From: CAWVSB01 sp036960375
GTDB lineage: Bacteria; Pseudomonadota; Gammaproteobacteria; Pseudomonadales; CAWVSB01
Assembly: GCA_036960375.1 (NCBI GenBank)
Contig: JBALVY010000003.1
Span: 62,001-126,000 of the forward strand
Direction of reading: 5' to 3'
DNA: 64,000 bases
Part shown: piece by piece, positions 27,592 to 36,876 of the stretch
How the letters are laid out: the number at the start of each line of letters is the position of its first letter
Numbering within the stretch: position 1 is the stretch's first letter
Position numbers and translations under genes: made by a program
Notes under the pieces: model-generated
Seen by the model: the letters and a program-made list of their open reading frames with translations, nothing else
The model's database searches: none
Told to the model about the DNA's origin: nothing

Positions 27592-27660
27592 TCAAAAATA
27601 AACAGTCATGGTCCCTTATAGGTCCAGTCAATTATTGCAACAATGTGTAGCGGAGAATAT

Positions 27661-28542
27661 ATGTTGAAGAAGCTAACGGTTTTGCTTGTTGGCGTAGTGG
27701 TGTTGGCTGGAATTTTTGTACTGGCATTACCGACTATTCTGCACAAGGCGGGATTGCATCCAGAGTATCTCGGCCCCAAGGTCGCACTGCCGGCTAAACG
27801 CGCTCTGGTGATTACCACCAGTCACGACGTGCTTGCCGCGCCAGGTGAAACAGAAGGCCCAGCTACTGGGGTTGTTGCCTCGGAGCTAACACATCCCTAT
27901 TACGTTTTTCTTGATGGCGGCATGCAGGTTGATGTGGCCAGTATCAAAGGCGGAAAAATTCCGGTTGCTCCGGATTCACTGTCGCGGATTTCAGCCACGC
28001 CGGAGACTACGCGTTTCCTGCAGGATTCAATCTTCAAAGCTAAAGTCGACAACTCAATCAAGGTCGACGACGTTGATTTTTCCGACTACGACATTATCTT
28101 TTTGGCTGGTGGTTGGGGCGCGGCCTATGACCTTGGTTATTCTCCGGTGTTGGCCAACAAGATCAGCAATGCCTACTACGCTGACAGCCAACCGGTGATC
28201 GGCGGTGTCTGCCACGGGGTGCTTGGATTAATCAATGCCAAAGATCGCGACGGTAATTTGCTGATCGCCGGGCGCCGCATGACCGGGGTCAGCGACAAGC
28301 AGATTAAAGAGCTTAATATTGAAATCACGCCGCAGCACCCGGAAACCGAATTGCGTAAGGCCGGTGCCCTGTACGAAAGCCAGACTGCGTTTCGCGATAT
28401 GTTTGCCACTCATGTGGTGGTCGATAAAGACAAACGGTTTGTCACCGGGCAAAACCAGAATTCAGGACTGGAAACGGCGCATAAAATGATGCAGGTCATT
28501 GCCGATAGGGGAGCAACAGTGAAAGGAGGGCACGATGAATAA
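27661..28542 (+). CDS. DJ-1/PfpI-family protein with N-terminal membrane anchor
   Basis: About 293 residues from ATG 27661, which has GGAG 8 nt upstream and starts an anchor helix (LTVLLVGVVVLAGIFVLAL). The DJ-1/PfpI fold shows in ALVITTSHDV, IIFLAGGWGAAYDL and the nucleophile elbow GGVCHGVLG with its Cys. It resembles Hsp31-type glyoxalase/chaperone proteins. The membrane anchor is unusual for the family and suggests an extracytoplasmic or membrane-proximal role. It overlaps the next gene by 8 nt. Confidence 0.8.
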   Translation: MLKKLTVLLVGVVVLAGIFVLALPTILHKAGLHPEYLGPKVALPAKRALVITTSHDVLAAPGETEGPATGVVASELTHPYYVFLDGGMQVDVASIKGGKIPVAPDSLSRISATPETTRFLQDSIFKAKVDNSIKVDDVDFSDYDIIFLAGGWGAAYDLGYSPVLANKISNAYYADSQPVIGGVCHGVLGLINAKDRDGNLLIAGRRMTGVSDKQIKELNIEITPQHPETELRKAGALYESQTAFRDMFATHVVVDKDKRFVTGQNQNSGLETAHKMMQVIADRGATVKGGHDE

Positions 28543-28912
28543 AGTGCTTAAAGTATTGGTGTTATTACCAGCGATTCTGTTTGTGGTCACGGGTATTCGC
28601 TGGCTGGTAGCTCCGGCTGAAATAGCCCCTAATTTTGGTCTTGAACTGGCTTCAGGCATCGGGCTCAGTACCCAGATCGGCGACTTGACCGGCTTCTTCC
28701 TCACGCTGGGCAGCTGTATGCTTATCGCTTTGATCACTGAACGTCGCAGTTGGTATTACCCACCCATGATGTTACTGGTGATTGCAACTCTGGGCCGAAT
28801 TGTCGCCTGGCTGTTGCACGATGCCACCCTGACGGTTGGTCCGATTATGGTAGAGGTGGTGGTGGCATTGATTCTGTTGTTTGCCTCTCGCCGCTTGCCG
28901 CAAAAGGATTGA
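28535..28912 (+). CDS. Small integral membrane protein (four helices, DUF4345-like)
   Basis: 125 residues with four predicted membrane helices (residues about 7-23, 45-68, 75-93, 99-117) and a basic C-terminus. AAAGGAGGG precedes the ATG, and the gene overlaps its upstream neighbour. It resembles DUF4345-type small membrane proteins, but I am not sure of the family and no function is known. Confidence 0.7.
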   Translation: MNKVLKVLVLLPAILFVVTGIRWLVAPAEIAPNFGLELASGIGLSTQIGDLTGFFLTLGSCMLIALITERRSWYYPPMMLLVIATLGRIVAWLLHDATLTVGPIMVEVVVALILLFASRRLPQKD

Positions 28913-28916
28913 GCGG

Positions 28917-30722
28917 GTGACACTACTTTCTTTACGCCAGATATTTTCTGCTCTGTGTTTAAGTGTAGCGAGTGCGGGAATTTTTGCGGCGGAATCAGTA
29001 CGTCCCAATATCGTGTTCATTCTTGCCGATGATCTGGGTTATACCGATATCGCGCCTTACGGCAGTGAGGTGAATACGCCAAGCCTGAGTGCATTGGCAG
29101 AGCAAGGACTGCGCTTTACCAATTTCCACACCGCAGCGAACTGCGCGCCCGCCCGAGCCATGCTGCTCACCGGGGTGGACAGCCACCTGGCAGGGGTACC
29201 CAATATTCCCGAAATGTTGGCGCCGCAGCAGCGGGTGCACGCAAACTATCAAGGCGTGCTGGGGGACGATGTGGTGACCGTGGCGACCTTGTTGGAGGAC
29301 GCCGGCTACCACACCTATATGGCGGGTAAGTGGCATCTGGGCATGGACCCCGACAAGCGACCTAGTCGGCGCGGCTTTCAGCGCACCATGGCCATGATGG
29401 ATTCAGGCGCCGATAACTGGGAGCAACGCCCCTACCTTGCACTCTATGACCAGGCCAACTGGTTTGCCGATGGCGAGCGATTTACGCTACCGGAGGATTT
29501 TTATTCGTCGCGCTTTTTGGTCGACAAGATGATTGAGTTTATCGACAGCAATCTACAAGACGATAATTTACAGGACAGTAAGCCGTTCTTCGCCTACCTG
29601 CCATTTATGGCCGTCCACTCGCCTGTGCAGGCCCCGCAAAAATATATCGATCGCTATATGGAATTTTACCATTCAGGTTGGGATGCCCTGCGCCAGCAGC
29701 GCAAGGAGCGAGCAGAGGCGCTGGGTATTGTGCCGGAAAATACGCCCATGGTGAGAATGAAAACAACCGACAAATGGGATACTCTCAGTGAAGACGACAA
29801 GCGTTATCAAGCGAAACGCATGGCGGTTTATGCCGGCATGATTGAAGCTATGGATTTCCATATTGGTCGTTTGGTCGAGTTCCTGAAGCAGCGTGGGCAA
29901 TACGACAATACCATTTTTATTTTTACCTCAGACAACGGCAGTGAAGCCAGTGGCCCGGCCGACCCCAGAGACTTTCCCAAGCGATTAACCCCTGAAAATC
30001 TTGGCTATAACCTGGACTACGACAACCTGGGCCTTAAAGGCAGCTACAGCACGATTGGTCCCAGCTTTGCCAGCGCCTCAGCAAGTCCTCTGGCCTACTA
30101 CAAGTTTTACGCGGGCGAGGGGGGCATGCGAGTCCCCCTGATTATTGCCGGTAAACCTGTCGCTTCCCAGTCATCACTTACGCGGGCTTTTGCCTGGGCA
30201 ACGGATATAAGCCCTACCATTTTATCGCTAACGGGTGTTTCACAGCCTGCCCAGCGCTACGCGGGTCGGCCAGTACAACGCATCACCGGCCGCGATCTCT
30301 CGCCACTACTGTCGGGATCGGCAGAGCGGGTCTATGGCCCTGATGACGCCGTGGGCTACGAGTTGACCGATCACGGTGTTTTGTTTCAGGGTGACTACAA
30401 GTTGGTGATCAACCAACCGCCGCGGGGTGATGGCCAATGGCGTTTATTTAATATTGTTACAGACCCGGGTGAGACCGATGATTTATCGGCATCACAAGCA
30501 CTGCGCTTCCAACGTATGTTATCCGCTTATGAGCAGTACCGACGTGATAACAAAGTGGTGCCAGTACCGCCGGGTTATAGCCCGATAAAACAAGTGTTTT
30601 TCAATATATTGCTGCAGTACCGGGACGCTACTCTGGTGTTTTTATTAACACTACTGCTGTTGTTACCGTTTTATGTCGCCTATCGAATGAAGAGCCGAAT
30701 GAAGAGGAAGCCTAAGTCATGA
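28917..30722 (+). CDS. Membrane-anchored arylsulfatase (type I)
   Basis: About 601 residues from GTG 28917 (AGGA upstream, 4 nt after the previous stop). It has a signal peptide, RPNIVFILADDLGY with the metal Asp pair, and CAPAR at Cys76 followed by AMLLTG as formylglycine motif (C-x-P-x-R, with Ala in place of Ser), then MAGKWHLG and FTSDNGSE. A C-terminal helix (DATLVFLLTLLLLLPFYVAY) and a basic tail anchor it in the membrane. It should hydrolyse sulfate esters in the periplasm. Unlike the sulfatase at 7.1 kb it lies within the acyl-catabolism regulon, so a sulfated small molecule or lipid is a more likely substrate than a polymer. Confidence 0.9.
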   Translation: MTLLSLRQIFSALCLSVASAGIFAAESVRPNIVFILADDLGYTDIAPYGSEVNTPSLSALAEQGLRFTNFHTAANCAPARAMLLTGVDSHLAGVPNIPEMLAPQQRVHANYQGVLGDDVVTVATLLEDAGYHTYMAGKWHLGMDPDKRPSRRGFQRTMAMMDSGADNWEQRPYLALYDQANWFADGERFTLPEDFYSSRFLVDKMIEFIDSNLQDDNLQDSKPFFAYLPFMAVHSPVQAPQKYIDRYMEFYHSGWDALRQQRKERAEALGIVPENTPMVRMKTTDKWDTLSEDDKRYQAKRMAVYAGMIEAMDFHIGRLVEFLKQRGQYDNTIFIFTSDNGSEASGPADPRDFPKRLTPENLGYNLDYDNLGLKGSYSTIGPSFASASASPLAYYKFYAGEGGMRVPLIIAGKPVASQSSLTRAFAWATDISPTILSLTGVSQPAQRYAGRPVQRITGRDLSPLLSGSAERVYGPDDAVGYELTDHGVLFQGDYKLVINQPPRGDGQWRLFNIVTDPGETDDLSASQALRFQRMLSAYEQYRRDNKVVPVPPGYSPIKQVFFNILLQYRDATLVFLLTLLLLLPFYVAYRMKSRMKRKPKS

Positions 30723-31141
30723 CGACCAACCCCCTCACTTTTTTAGCTCACACGGGCTTCTCTGTAAGAATGATTCAAAACGCTCTTTTCATGTTTGCCT
30801 TACTGTCCGCGCCACTGGCTTTTAGCGAAGATGTTACCGGTGTCTGGAAACACGCCAAAAATCCCGCTTGGATTGAGATCAGTCTGGAAGAGGGGAGCGC
30901 TACCGTGGTTCGCAATGACAAATTTCCTGATCGCGTGGGTCGCAAGATACTGAAAGACCTGCAAGCCGACAAATCCGAACAGGGTTTGTGGCATGGCCTG
31001 ATCTACGCCGAGAAGCTGGGAGAGTACAAGAACCTGGAAGTTTCTCTGCCCGAGGCTGACCGGATGCTCTTTAAGGGGAAGGTCGGTTTTATGAGTCGCA
31101 CCGTGGAGTGGGTGCGCGTCGATAAAATACCTACACCCTAG
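30719..31141 (+). CDS. Small secreted DUF2147-like protein
   Basis: 140 residues from ATG 30719, which overlaps the sulfatase stop (ATGA). An internal ATG at 30770 would begin directly with a signal peptide (MIQNALFMFALLSAPLAFS). The mature part reads GVWKHAKNPAWIEI, LWHGLIY and FMSRTVEWVRV, which resembles DUF2147 proteins of unknown function. It is the last gene of the MBL/sulfatase operon. Confidence 0.65.
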   Translation: MTTNPLTFLAHTGFSVRMIQNALFMFALLSAPLAFSEDVTGVWKHAKNPAWIEISLEEGSATVVRNDKFPDRVGRKILKDLQADKSEQGLWHGLIYAEKLGEYKNLEVSLPEADRMLFKGKVGFMSRTVEWVRVDKIPTP

Positions 31142-31235
31142 AAAGTTCGAGTAAATTAGGCGGACTTGTTTTTGCATGGGTGCTGAAGATTGTACGGTTT
31201 ACCCGTATCTAAAATAATGGGAAGAGTTAAGACTT

Positions 31236-32012
31236 ATGCACCAAAGCTACCAACCAGATACCGATAAGCTGTTGACCGAGTTGATTAATGGCGTACTTAC
31301 CATCAGCTTTAACCGGCCCGAAGCCATGAATGCGCTACACCCGGAAATGCTTACCGGGGTCGGCGCATTGGTGGATCAGGCCAGTGCTGATGATTCAGTC
31401 TGCGCAATTGTTTTACAGGGTGAGGGACGAGCCTTCTCGGCCGGTGTAGATCTTAAGGTGCTGCAGGATATCGAGCCGGCTTACGGTCGTATTGGCGATC
31501 TATTTGACGCGCCTGCCAAGCAAGCCTATACCGCTATTCGCAACGCTCGGATACCCGTGATTGCCAAGGTTCACGGTGCTTGCTTTACCGGCGCACTGGA
31601 ATTGGCGCTGCACTGTGATTTCATCTACACCACTGATACCACAAAATTCGGCGATACTCACACCAGGTTTGGCCTGCGCCCCACCTGGGGTATGTCACAG
31701 ACACTGGCTCAGGCCATAGGTATTCGTAAAGCCAAAGAGCTTTCTTTCACCGCGCGAGTGGTTAAAGGAGACGAAGCCCAGCGGCTCGGTCTTGCCAATG
31801 ACTCCGTGGCCGGGCAAGCGGAGCTGGATGAACTGGTTGCCAAACGTGTTGCGCAAATTTCTGGTAATTCTCGCGCGGCAGTTGAAGCCATGAAAGACCT
31901 ATACCGATTGAGCCAGCAGGGGCACGCTATCGAAGAAGCCCTGGTGCACGAGTTGGAGACTGAATACACCGATATTCTCGATACTGCAGAGCGCCTGGCT
32001 GAATTTCGATAG
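31236..32012 (+). CDS. Enoyl-CoA hydratase/isomerase (crotonase family)
   Basis: 258 residues, with GGAAGAG before the ATG. Crotonase motifs: ISFNRPEAMNAL, GRAFSAGVDL (oxyanion hole) and KVHGACFTGALELALHCDFIY. The position often holding the second catalytic Glu reads HTRFGLRP, with Thr or Arg rather than Glu, so it may be an isomerase or have another crotonase activity. It lies 95 nt after the sulfatase operon and may be read from it. It runs convergently into the next crotonase gene. Confidence 0.88.
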   Translation: MHQSYQPDTDKLLTELINGVLTISFNRPEAMNALHPEMLTGVGALVDQASADDSVCAIVLQGEGRAFSAGVDLKVLQDIEPAYGRIGDLFDAPAKQAYTAIRNARIPVIAKVHGACFTGALELALHCDFIYTTDTTKFGDTHTRFGLRPTWGMSQTLAQAIGIRKAKELSFTARVVKGDEAQRLGLANDSVAGQAELDELVAKRVAQISGNSRAAVEAMKDLYRLSQQGHAIEEALVHELETEYTDILDTAERLAEFR

Positions 32013-32700
32013 CAGATAGCCTTTCGGCGCACACAGAAATCAATATCGCTGTTACCGTTGCTTCAGCCCCGAATCCATCTCGGGTGAGGGGCCGATAACA
32101 CGCTAGCACTTTGCTTACCAGCGTAGTCGCCAACTCCACGGACTTATCCAGCAAGGTTTCTGACGTTGTTTTATTGTCGACAAACCCCGCCACAATCGCC
32201 TCGTTAGCCGTATAGCGCTTGCCGGTAAGAACAGCATCTCGCGCTGTGGCGGGCGGGAGTTTGGCGTGTAGAATATCCATCATGGGTGCAGGGATAGGAA
32301 CGCCTGCATCAACCTCAGAGATGCAAATCCAACCGCGATCTTCACGCATTATGCGGTAATCCAACGACATGGCTAGAAAGGCGCCACAAGCAAAGGCGTG
32401 GCCGTTAATCGCCGCCACAGTAGGGAAGGGGAGCACCATCATACGACGGTGGATTTCGAACATTGTTTTCGCGAAATTTTTCAATTCGGCTTGATCAAGT
32501 TTATTCATGGCGTCAATATTTATACCATTACTGAAGAACTTGCCTTCTCCGGTCATAACCAAAGCCGTTCCTTTGCCGCTGTTGTTCTCCATCTCATTGA
32601 GTGCTTCCAGCATCTGCGCTTGCCAGTCGATGCAGATCGTATTGGCATCGTTGTTCATGGTGAGGGTATAAACACCGCCATCATTGCAAAGGTTTATCAC
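31927..32700 (-). CDS. Crotonase-family enoyl-CoA isomerase/hydratase, C-terminus possibly frameshifted
   Basis: 257 residues from GTG 32700 with GGAGA upstream. The crotonase core is clear: ALVMTGEGKFFSNGINID and AINGHAFACGAFLAMSLDYRIM, then EVDAGVPIPAPM; it is similar to delta3-delta2 enoyl-CoA isomerases. Its last 28 codons are antisense to the end of the convergent crotonase gene (86-bp overlap). In the run of four G (CCCC at 32067-32070 on the plus strand), loss of one base would give an ending FGLKQR and a stop at 32052, leaving a normal 39-bp gap. The annotated tail is therefore suspect. Confidence 0.78.
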   Translation of the reverse strand: MINLCNDGGVYTLTMNNDANTICIDWQAQMLEALNEMENNSGKGTALVMTGEGKFFSNGINIDAMNKLDQAELKNFAKTMFEIHRRMMVLPFPTVAAINGHAFACGAFLAMSLDYRIMREDRGWICISEVDAGVPIPAPMMDILHAKLPPATARDAVLTGKRYTANEAIVAGFVDNKTTSETLLDKSVELATTLVSKVLACYRPLTRDGFGAEATVTAILISVCAERLSAIEIQPGALQYREYRCIQSPTRAPGLLR

Positions 32701-33126
32701 GCGTTATCTCCAAATAGGATTGTTGTCGTCGTCCATGGCTTTTTCAAAAGTTTCCTGATTGAATGGAAACAATACCGCGAGCGAATAAAAGCACAGGAAT
32801 CATCTTCGGCCACACTTAAGTTTGTCTTCTAGTTTTGAGAATAACGATAAGCACCGAAAGCCGTAATTAAAATAAGTCTGCTTGCACCGCCCTCTATCGG
32901 TGGGGTGAGTCAATCGCTATGGGTTTCTTTCAAAAAAGAAATAATTTTCGGACAAGATCTGAATCTTACCCCAATACACCCTCACGAGTGGCCGATTATG
33001 ATCCCTCAGTTGAAATGTAAAACACTTATAGTCTGTGTTGCCCTATAGTCGCCAGGATAGTGGCCAGGATCGAATTAAAAAGCATGACAAGAAAATCCAG
33101 AAAACAGCGAAATAAAAGGCTTAAAA
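32701..33126. other. Divergent intergenic region with regulon promoter 4
   Basis: 426 bp between the minus-strand crotonase and the SDR. Apart from the promoter at 32989-33032 it contains an imperfect hairpin around 32888-32905 and a purine/pyrimidine IR near 32926-32942. A 37-codon frame at 33084 overlaps the SDR start out of frame. No other gene is recognised. Confidence 0.5.
32989..33032 (+). promoter_or_regulatory. Regulon promoter 4 (SDR gene)
   Basis: TGGCCGATTATGATCCC (32989-33005, two differences from consensus), 21 bp, then TATAGT (33027-33032). About 94 nt separate the -10 from the SDR ATG. Confidence 0.7.
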
Positions 33127-33924
33127 ATGAAACGCATTCTTATTACTGGTGCCGCCAGTGGTTTGGGTTTGGCCATGGCCAAAAAGTACGCCAGTGAAGG
33201 TTGGTCTGTTTGTATTGCTGATATTCAAGATGAAGAAGGACTAAAGGCTGCCTCACTGCTAAAGGAGCAGCATGGTAACGATTGTTTTTTTCAGCGTCTG
33301 GATATTACCAATGAAGACCAGTGGCAGGAGCTGGTTAATACCGTTTCTAGGCGCTGGCAGGGATTAGACGCCTTAATCAATAATGCAGGTGTGGCATCGG
33401 GTGGAGCTATCGACAGTTTATCGGTAAAAGATTTTCAGTGGACAGTTGATATTAATTTGATGGGCGCTGTTAAAGGCTGTTATTTTTGTGTGCCGTTATT
33501 GAAACAAACTAAAGGGACGCTAATCAATGTGGCATCTATGGCAGGCTTAACACACATGGGGAGGATGTCAGCGTATAACGCGTCTAAAGCAGGTGTAGTA
33601 GCTTTGTCGGAGACTCTGTTAAGTGAATTATACCCTTTCGGTGTAAACGTATCTGTCGTATGTCCTGCATCGTTTCCAAGCAACCTTTTGAATACCATAC
33701 GCAGCAGCAGTGGTGATGGCGTGAACGTGGCCAGAAAGCTCATGGACAGGTCGCCTGTTAGCGCTGATGATATTGCGAAAATGGTTTATGACCAGTCAAG
33801 GAAAGGGAAGCATATCATCATCCCAACTTACCGCGAAACCATGTTGTGGAGGCTTAAACGTTACTTTCCAGGCTTGTATTTTATTTTTATGAAAAAGTTG
33901 ATTCATAAAATTGTAAGCCGATAA
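33127..33924 (+). CDS. Short-chain dehydrogenase/reductase
   Basis: 265 residues, with AAAGG before the ATG. It has ITGAASGLGLAMAKKYA (nucleotide binding), NNAGVASGG, a catalytic Ser in NVASMAGL and YNASKAGV with the Tyr/Lys pair. The C-terminus is basic and hydrophobic (RLKRYFPGLYFIFMKKL), suggesting membrane association, as in SDRs acting on lipids or retinol-like alcohols. It is preceded by the cluster 17-mer and followed by fadD after 115 nt, consistent with oxidation of an alcohol before CoA activation (inference). Confidence 0.88.
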   Translation: MKRILITGAASGLGLAMAKKYASEGWSVCIADIQDEEGLKAASLLKEQHGNDCFFQRLDITNEDQWQELVNTVSRRWQGLDALINNAGVASGGAIDSLSVKDFQWTVDINLMGAVKGCYFCVPLLKQTKGTLINVASMAGLTHMGRMSAYNASKAGVVALSETLLSELYPFGVNVSVVCPASFPSNLLNTIRSSSGDGVNVARKLMDRSPVSADDIAKMVYDQSRKGKHIIIPTYRETMLWRLKRYFPGLYFIFMKKLIHKIVSR

Positions 33925-34039
33925 GGGTGCAATGACCCAGTTAACAATCTACACGCATGCTCCGTAAACCTAATTTTAAAATCGTAATCTGCTTTCATAT
34001 AAATCCCTTTAATTAGCTAAATCGAAAGAGTTTCATATT

Positions 34040-35686
34040 ATGAATTTTACCGCCGACCTTCGTTTTGATTTCGCTCTCAAACAAATTGAAGCCATCAATG
34101 ATGAAAAGTACACATCGGTGCTGGATTTGTTTGAAAGGGCCTGTGCTGAATTTACTGACAAGATCGCCTTTTCCTGCCTGGGCCAAGACGTCACGTTTCG
34201 TCAATTAGATGAGATGTCAGGTAAGTTTGCGGCCTATCTGCGCGGCAACGCCGGTTTAGAGCATGGCGATCGGGTAGCCGTTCAACTGCCCAATCTGATT
34301 CAGTACCCGGTAGTTGCCTGGGGCATTTTGCGCGCAGGTTTGGTGCTGGTGAATACCAACCCGCTTTATACCGAAAGAGAGTTGCGTCACCAATTTCAGG
34401 ACAGTGGCGCGAAGGCGGTGGTGATGCTTAGTGATTTTGTTGCAGCGGCACAAAAGGTCATTCCTGATACTGACATAAAACTACTTATCGCCACCAGCGT
34501 GCTCGACATGATGGAGGCCCAAGCTGCACCTGCACATAACCTAGATGAATCGGTTACGTTGCTTACCTTACCCGCAGCGATTTCTCTCGGTGAAACTCAA
34601 GGCAAGGGCGCAGGCAGTGACTTGTCAACGGTTCGTCCAACATTGAGCGATTTGGCGGTGCTTCAATATACCGGCGGTACAACTGGCGTTGCCAAGGGTG
34701 CCATGCTTAGTCACGGTAATATTATTGCGTGCGTAGCGCAGTCTCGAAAACACCTTGCAGAAGATGAGGGCGAGGAACTTAGCGGCGTATTGATAGCACC
34801 ACTCCCGATTTATCATATCTTCGGGTTTAGCTTGTATCTTTGCGGGAACCTCTCCTCTGGTGGCCGCTCGGTACTAATTCCTAATCCACGAGACCTTGAT
34901 GCCCTACTTGATGTCATGAAATCCGTTCCGTTCACTGGGTTTGCCGGTGTTAACACCATGTTTGTTGGTTTAATGACAAATGAAAAGTTTGATGATGTGG
35001 ATTGGTCTCATCTAAGGTGGACCATTGCTGGCGGCGCTGCACTGGTGCCCGATGTGGCTCATGAATGGGAGCGTCGAACTGATTCCAAGCTCATTGAGGG
35101 CTACGGCCTTTCTGAAACCACTGCCAATTTAACCCTGAATGTGCCGTCAACCCGCCGGATTGGCAGTGTGGGTAAGCCGATGGGTTTTCAGGAAATAAAA
35201 TTAGTAGACGCTTCAGGCAAAGTTGTTGCAGACGGCGAGGAGGGTGAGCTTTGGGTACGCGGGCCACAGGTAATGATGGGTTACTGGGGGCGTCCCGAGG
35301 CGACTGATGAAGCTATCGACCTTGAGGGTTTCTTCAAAACCGGCGACGTCGCCGTACAGCTTGATGACGGCTTCTATAAAATAGTTGATCGGATCAAAGA
35401 CATGATTCTGGTGTCCGGTTTCAACGTTTATCCCAATGAAATTGAGAGCGTCTTATATAGTCATCCCGATGTTCTTGAGTGCGCTGTGGTGGGTGTTAAG
35501 GATGAACGCTCGGGCGAAGCGGTAAAAGCCTTTGTGGTATGTCGCAATCACCATTTAAGCGAGGCCGCGCTTAGAAAAATTTGCCGCCAAGATCTCACCG
35601 CTTACAAGGTTCCAAAGTTTATCGAGTTTCGCGATGAGCTGCCTAAATCCAATGTGGGTAAAATTTTGCGGCGCGAATTGCGCTAG
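34040..35686 (+). CDS. fadD: Long-chain fatty acid-CoA ligase
   Basis: 548 residues. It aligns along its length with E. coli FadD: the AMP-binding motif YTGGTTGVAKGAML at 210-222, LPIYHIFGFSL, LIEGYGLSETT, GYWGRPEATDEAI, DRIKDMILVSGFNVYPNEIE and the terminal catalytic Lys in LPKSNVGKILRREL. It lacks the short tail that follows in E. coli. It forms acyl-CoA from free acids at the expense of ATP, feeding the acyl-CoA dehydrogenase and crotonases of the cluster. Another FadD may exist elsewhere; this copy is probably dedicated to the cluster substrate. Confidence 0.92.
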   Translation: MNFTADLRFDFALKQIEAINDEKYTSVLDLFERACAEFTDKIAFSCLGQDVTFRQLDEMSGKFAAYLRGNAGLEHGDRVAVQLPNLIQYPVVAWGILRAGLVLVNTNPLYTERELRHQFQDSGAKAVVMLSDFVAAAQKVIPDTDIKLLIATSVLDMMEAQAAPAHNLDESVTLLTLPAAISLGETQGKGAGSDLSTVRPTLSDLAVLQYTGGTTGVAKGAMLSHGNIIACVAQSRKHLAEDEGEELSGVLIAPLPIYHIFGFSLYLCGNLSSGGRSVLIPNPRDLDALLDVMKSVPFTGFAGVNTMFVGLMTNEKFDDVDWSHLRWTIAGGAALVPDVAHEWERRTDSKLIEGYGLSETTANLTLNVPSTRRIGSVGKPMGFQEIKLVDASGKVVADGEEGELWVRGPQVMMGYWGRPEATDEAIDLEGFFKTGDVAVQLDDGFYKIVDRIKDMILVSGFNVYPNEIESVLYSHPDVLECAVVGVKDERSGEAVKAFVVCRNHHLSEAALRKICRQDLTAYKVPKFIEFRDELPKSNVGKILRRELR

Positions 35687-35803
35687 GGCCTGCTAATAAC
35701 AAAGGTCCGGTGAAAGCGCTCCGCGGCTCGGAATCCTGACATTAATTATGAGAAGATTTGAGTTTTTTCGGCGCACTAAGTCTGTATCAACGAGGTAAGG
35801 TTC

Positions 35804-36847
35804 TTAGTCGAGTGTCAGCATGATCTCGACACCGGTGCCTTCGAGTAGGGCGTCAACACTGGCACGCTCCGCCTCGCTGAGAGCTCGATAACATAGATTG
35901 GTCCATCGCAGGCACTTGGCCTGATAAGGGAAGGTCTGCTGGGTCCAGGGCGCGCCATCTATCTCGGCAGCCCAGGTCTTGTCGCCCGCTTGCGTGGCAC
36001 GGGCGTTAGCCAGTTGCGCGGGCGCATACATACGGCCGATTTCTTTCAGTAGGCCGCGCAAGCTCTCGGATTGATCCGCCAGGCTAATCCAGTCGTGCTC
36101 TGTGGGCTCAAGTCCACTCTGATCCCGCATGAGATCGACCCAAGCGACTGTGCGTGGAGAAATCTCATGGGCAATCGCCCTAGGGGTGGGATCAAATCCC
36201 ACTAATTGACTCAACTGGCCGTAGAGGCCGAAGTCTCCAGCAGCAGGGCGGTTGCCTAGCATGAATTTCTGGCTGGCCAGATGGTTTTCCATGGCGGCAA
36301 GAAAACGCCGATAGCTGGCATCAATCACCGGTGCCGTAGTGGTATTGGAGCCCACCACATGAAGGCGACCTATCTGACGCTCTTCAACCCAGTGTTTGAA
36401 TTCTGTGTGGGCGTCCTTCGGCATACTGACGTCCATGCTTAGCGGTAGTAATGTGCCAGCATTGCCCGCGTCTAACGGTGCATGCCAACGATAATGGAAC
36501 ATGTACTTGGTGCACCACTCGTCAGCGAAGTCCTCGATCAGGTAGTCGATAAAGGCCAGAGCCGGATCACCGGGTAGTACCGAGCGACCGGTGTAGCTAT
36601 CTTCCAAACATCGGATAATCGGTGTGGAGTCGCACACAGCCCGCGTGCCTCCATCTTCTTTAAAAAAGAAGGTCGGCTCGAAGATGGGCTTGGGTTTGTC
36701 CACGCCCATCGCCTCACAGACCTCTGCCGGAATACCCCATTTCATTGCATAGGGCAGTCGCCGGTAACGCAGCAGGGCTACCATCTTTTGTGTATAAGGT
36801 GATCCTGTTCCACCTACCAACTGAATCGGTTCGCCAGACGCCATCAT
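35804..36847 (-). CDS. Glutathione S-transferase-family protein
   Basis: 347 residues, longer than the usual 200-230. AAGGAAGTA precedes the ATG. The N-terminal thioredoxin-like domain reads IQLVGGTGSPYTQKMVALLRYRRLPY, with the Ser of SPYT as likely glutathione-binding residue. The helical C-terminal domain contains NRPAAGDFGLYGQL, a typical GST region. It is 29 nt downstream of the acyl-CoA dehydrogenase in the same operon under regulon promoter 7. It may handle an electrophilic enone or epoxide made during catabolism; this is inference. Confidence 0.8.
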   Translation of the reverse strand: MMASGEPIQLVGGTGSPYTQKMVALLRYRRLPYAMKWGIPAEVCEAMGVDKPKPIFEPTFFFKEDGGTRAVCDSTPIIRCLEDSYTGRSVLPGDPALAFIDYLIEDFADEWCTKYMFHYRWHAPLDAGNAGTLLPLSMDVSMPKDAHTEFKHWVEERQIGRLHVVGSNTTTAPVIDASYRRFLAAMENHLASQKFMLGNRPAAGDFGLYGQLSQLVGFDPTPRAIAHEISPRTVAWVDLMRDQSGLEPTEHDWISLADQSESLRGLLKEIGRMYAPAQLANARATQAGDKTWAAEIDGAPWTQQTFPYQAKCLRWTNLCYRALSEAERASVDALLEGTGVEIMLTLD

Positions 36848-36876
36848 TACTTCCTTCTGATTAGATGACTGAGTTA

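Noticed and set aside
33084..33197. 37-codon basic ORF upstream of and overlapping the SDR start
   Set aside because: Weak ribosome-binding site and its second half is the SDR gene in another frame; the lysine-rich part follows from AT-rich leader DNA.
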